64,000 nucleotides of DNA, from assembly GCF_024171895.1 (NCBI RefSeq), contig NZ_JAMTCQ010000011.1, positions 1 to 64,000 of the forward strand, read 5' to 3'. The stretch's first letter is position 1; every line of letters starts with the position of its first letter. Positions 63,255-64,000 of the stretch are shown piece after piece. The translations under genes were made by a program, and so were the position numbers. The notes below the pieces were generated by a model. That model had not been told where the DNA came from. It was given only the letters and a program-made list of their open reading frames with translations, and searched no databases. This DNA comes from Prauserella halophila. GTDB taxonomy: Bacteria; Actinomycetota; Actinomycetes; Mycobacteriales; Pseudonocardiaceae.

Positions 63255-64000
63255 GTGAATGAGTCGGCGGGGTCGAGGCAGTGCGCGGGTCGCAGCGGCG
63301 GAAACGGACCGCCGGACGAGACGGCCGGTACGGACGCTGCGGGGGGAACGGACGCTGCGGGGGGAACGGACGCTGCGGGGGCCGGGGACACGCCGACGGG
63401 CAGGGACACGGCGACGGGCGGCCGTGAGCGGGGCCCGGCCGTGAGAGCCGCTGCCGGTGGCAGGGGCGGTCCGTCCGTCCTGCGGCAGGCGTTCATGCTG
63501 CCGAACCTGCTGTCGATACTGCGGCTCGCCGGCGTGCCGGTGTTCCTGTGGTTGCTGCTCGGCCCCCATGCGGACGGCTGGGCGCTGGCGATCCTCGTGT
63601 TCAGCGGGCTCACCGACTGGCTCGACGGCAAACTCGCCCGTTGGCTGAACCAGATGAGCCGCCTGGGGCAGCTCCTCGATCCGGCCGCCGACCGGCTCTA
63701 CATCGTCGCCACGCTGGTGGCGTTCCTGCTGCGCGACATCGTCCCGTGGTGGGCCGTCGCGGTGCTGCTGGTGCGGGAGGGCGCCGCGGCGCTCTGTGTG
63801 CTGGTCCTGCGGTACAACCGGTTCGAGCCACCCGTCGTCACCTACGTCGGCAAGGGCGCCACGTTCGTCCTGATGTATGCCTTCCCGCTGTTGCTTCTCG
63901 TCCAGGGTGAGTCGACCGCGGCCGCGATCGCGGCGCCGCTGGCCTACGCGTTCACGATCTGGGGCGGCGTGCTCTACGTCTGGTCCGGCGTGCTGTACGT
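63255..64000 (+). CDS. CDP-alcohol phosphatidyltransferase (3' partial)
   Basis: The gene runs off the window end; 248 residues are visible. The CDP-alcohol phosphotransferase motif is complete: DGKLARWLNQMSRLGQLLDP followed by AADR (D-G-x2-A-R-x8-G-x3-D-x3-D). Membrane segments: VLRQAFMLPNLLSILRLAGV, VPVFLWLLLG and IVPWWAVAVLLVREGA. It makes a phospholipid such as phosphatidylglycerol phosphate, cardiolipin or phosphatidylinositol phosphate from CDP-diacylglycerol. Start uncertain: GTG at 63255 adds a 60-residue low-complexity N-terminus with three GTDAAG repeats; GTG at 63441 gives a conventional protein. Confidence 0.83.
   Translation, partial: MNESAGSRQCAGRSGGNGPPDETAGTDAAGGTDAAGGTDAAGAGDTPTGRDTATGGRERGPAVRAAAGGRGGPSVLRQAFMLPNLLSILRLAGVPVFLWLLLGPHADGWALAILVFSGLTDWLDGKLARWLNQMSRLGQLLDPAADRLYIVATLVAFLLRDIVPWWAVAVLLVREGAAALCVLVLRYNRFEPPVVTYVGKGATFVLMYAFPLLLLVQGESTAAAIAAPLAYAFTIWGGVLYVWSGVLY
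63331..63383 (+). repeat. 18-bp tandem repeat, about three copies
   Basis: Three near-perfect copies of an 18-base unit (acggacgctgcgggggga), which would encode GTDAAG repeats if the phosphatidyltransferase starts at 63255. Confidence 0.75.

Overview
High-GC actinobacterial DNA with frequent GTG and TTG starts, F420-type oxidoreductases, a conservon, a DprE2-like reductase, MmpS- and MpaB-like proteins and a zinc-independent ribosomal-protein operon with an Mrf homologue. Together these suggest a member of the Pseudonocardiales (Saccharomonospora/Prauserella/Amycolatopsis-like). This placement is inference; no rRNA gene is present to confirm it. Most of the window is ordinary chromosome. About the first 2.5 kb looks accessory.

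Region by region. 1-2630: the end of an IS5-type insertion sequence, a small protein built of 11 copies of an (R/L)YTGPGGG octapeptide, a MazE/MazF-type toxin-antitoxin pair behind a perfect 12-bp palindrome, and a tRNA-Pro(GGG) with its terminator; the accessory block lies on the 3' side of the tRNA. 3.0-8.5 kb: a DUF218 protein, an acyl-CoA thioesterase, a Leu/Phe/Val-type amino-acid dehydrogenase divergent from a LysR regulator, a PspC protein and a ClpP paralogue. 8.6-12.0 kb: tyrosine/homogentisate catabolism, with a MarR regulator, homogentisate dioxygenase, a small frameshifted gene and fumarylacetoacetase; the regulator and dioxygenase promoters share a TAGT-N10-ACTA site. 12-17 kb: an OafA-type acyltransferase, a small membrane protein, alpha-methylacyl-CoA racemase and a nitronate monooxygenase-like flavoprotein. 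17.4-23.0 kb: a single-chain acyl-CoA carboxylase of about 1,857 residues laid out like eukaryotic acetyl-CoA carboxylase. 23-28.4 kb: a TauE/SafE permease, a ROK regulator, PoxB-type pyruvate oxidase and a phosphoribosyltransferase.

28.5-34.5 kb: BluB (lower cobalamin ligand synthesis) coupled to a small HATPase protein, facing a conservon (ATPase, roadblock, DUF742, GTPase) that ends in a styrene-monooxygenase-like flavoprotein. 34.7-38.3 kb: two envelope proteins, a tandem universal stress protein and a DprE2-like reductase. 38.7-42.2 kb: a TRAP transporter (DctPQM). 42.2-51.1 kb: an MmpS-like secreted protein, an MBL hydrolase, a PPOX protein, an IclR regulator divergent from the DmpF/DmpG aldehyde dehydrogenase-aldolase pair, a TetR regulator divergent from an MpaB-type oxygenase, a luciferase-like oxidoreductase and an MFS sugar-type transporter.

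51.2-53.6 kb: a zinc-limitation locus arranged around a Zur-box-like site, with mrf-rpmE2 on one side and rpmB2-rpmG2-(rpsN2 remnant)-rpsR2 on the other; rpsN2 has decayed to its C-terminus inside a duplicated segment. 53.7-55.4 kb: an ankyrin protein and a CysG-like sirohaem synthase. 55.4-56.0 kb: a gene-free stretch with a 21-bp x 7 minisatellite and a near-consensus promoter. 56.0-60.0 kb: a fructose PTS operon (DeoR regulator, FruK, EIIA, EIIBC, HPr). 60.1-64.0 kb: an ECH1-like crotonase, an acyl-CoA synthetase, a small protein and the start of a CDP-alcohol phosphatidyltransferase running off the end. Long perfect hairpins separate many convergent units.
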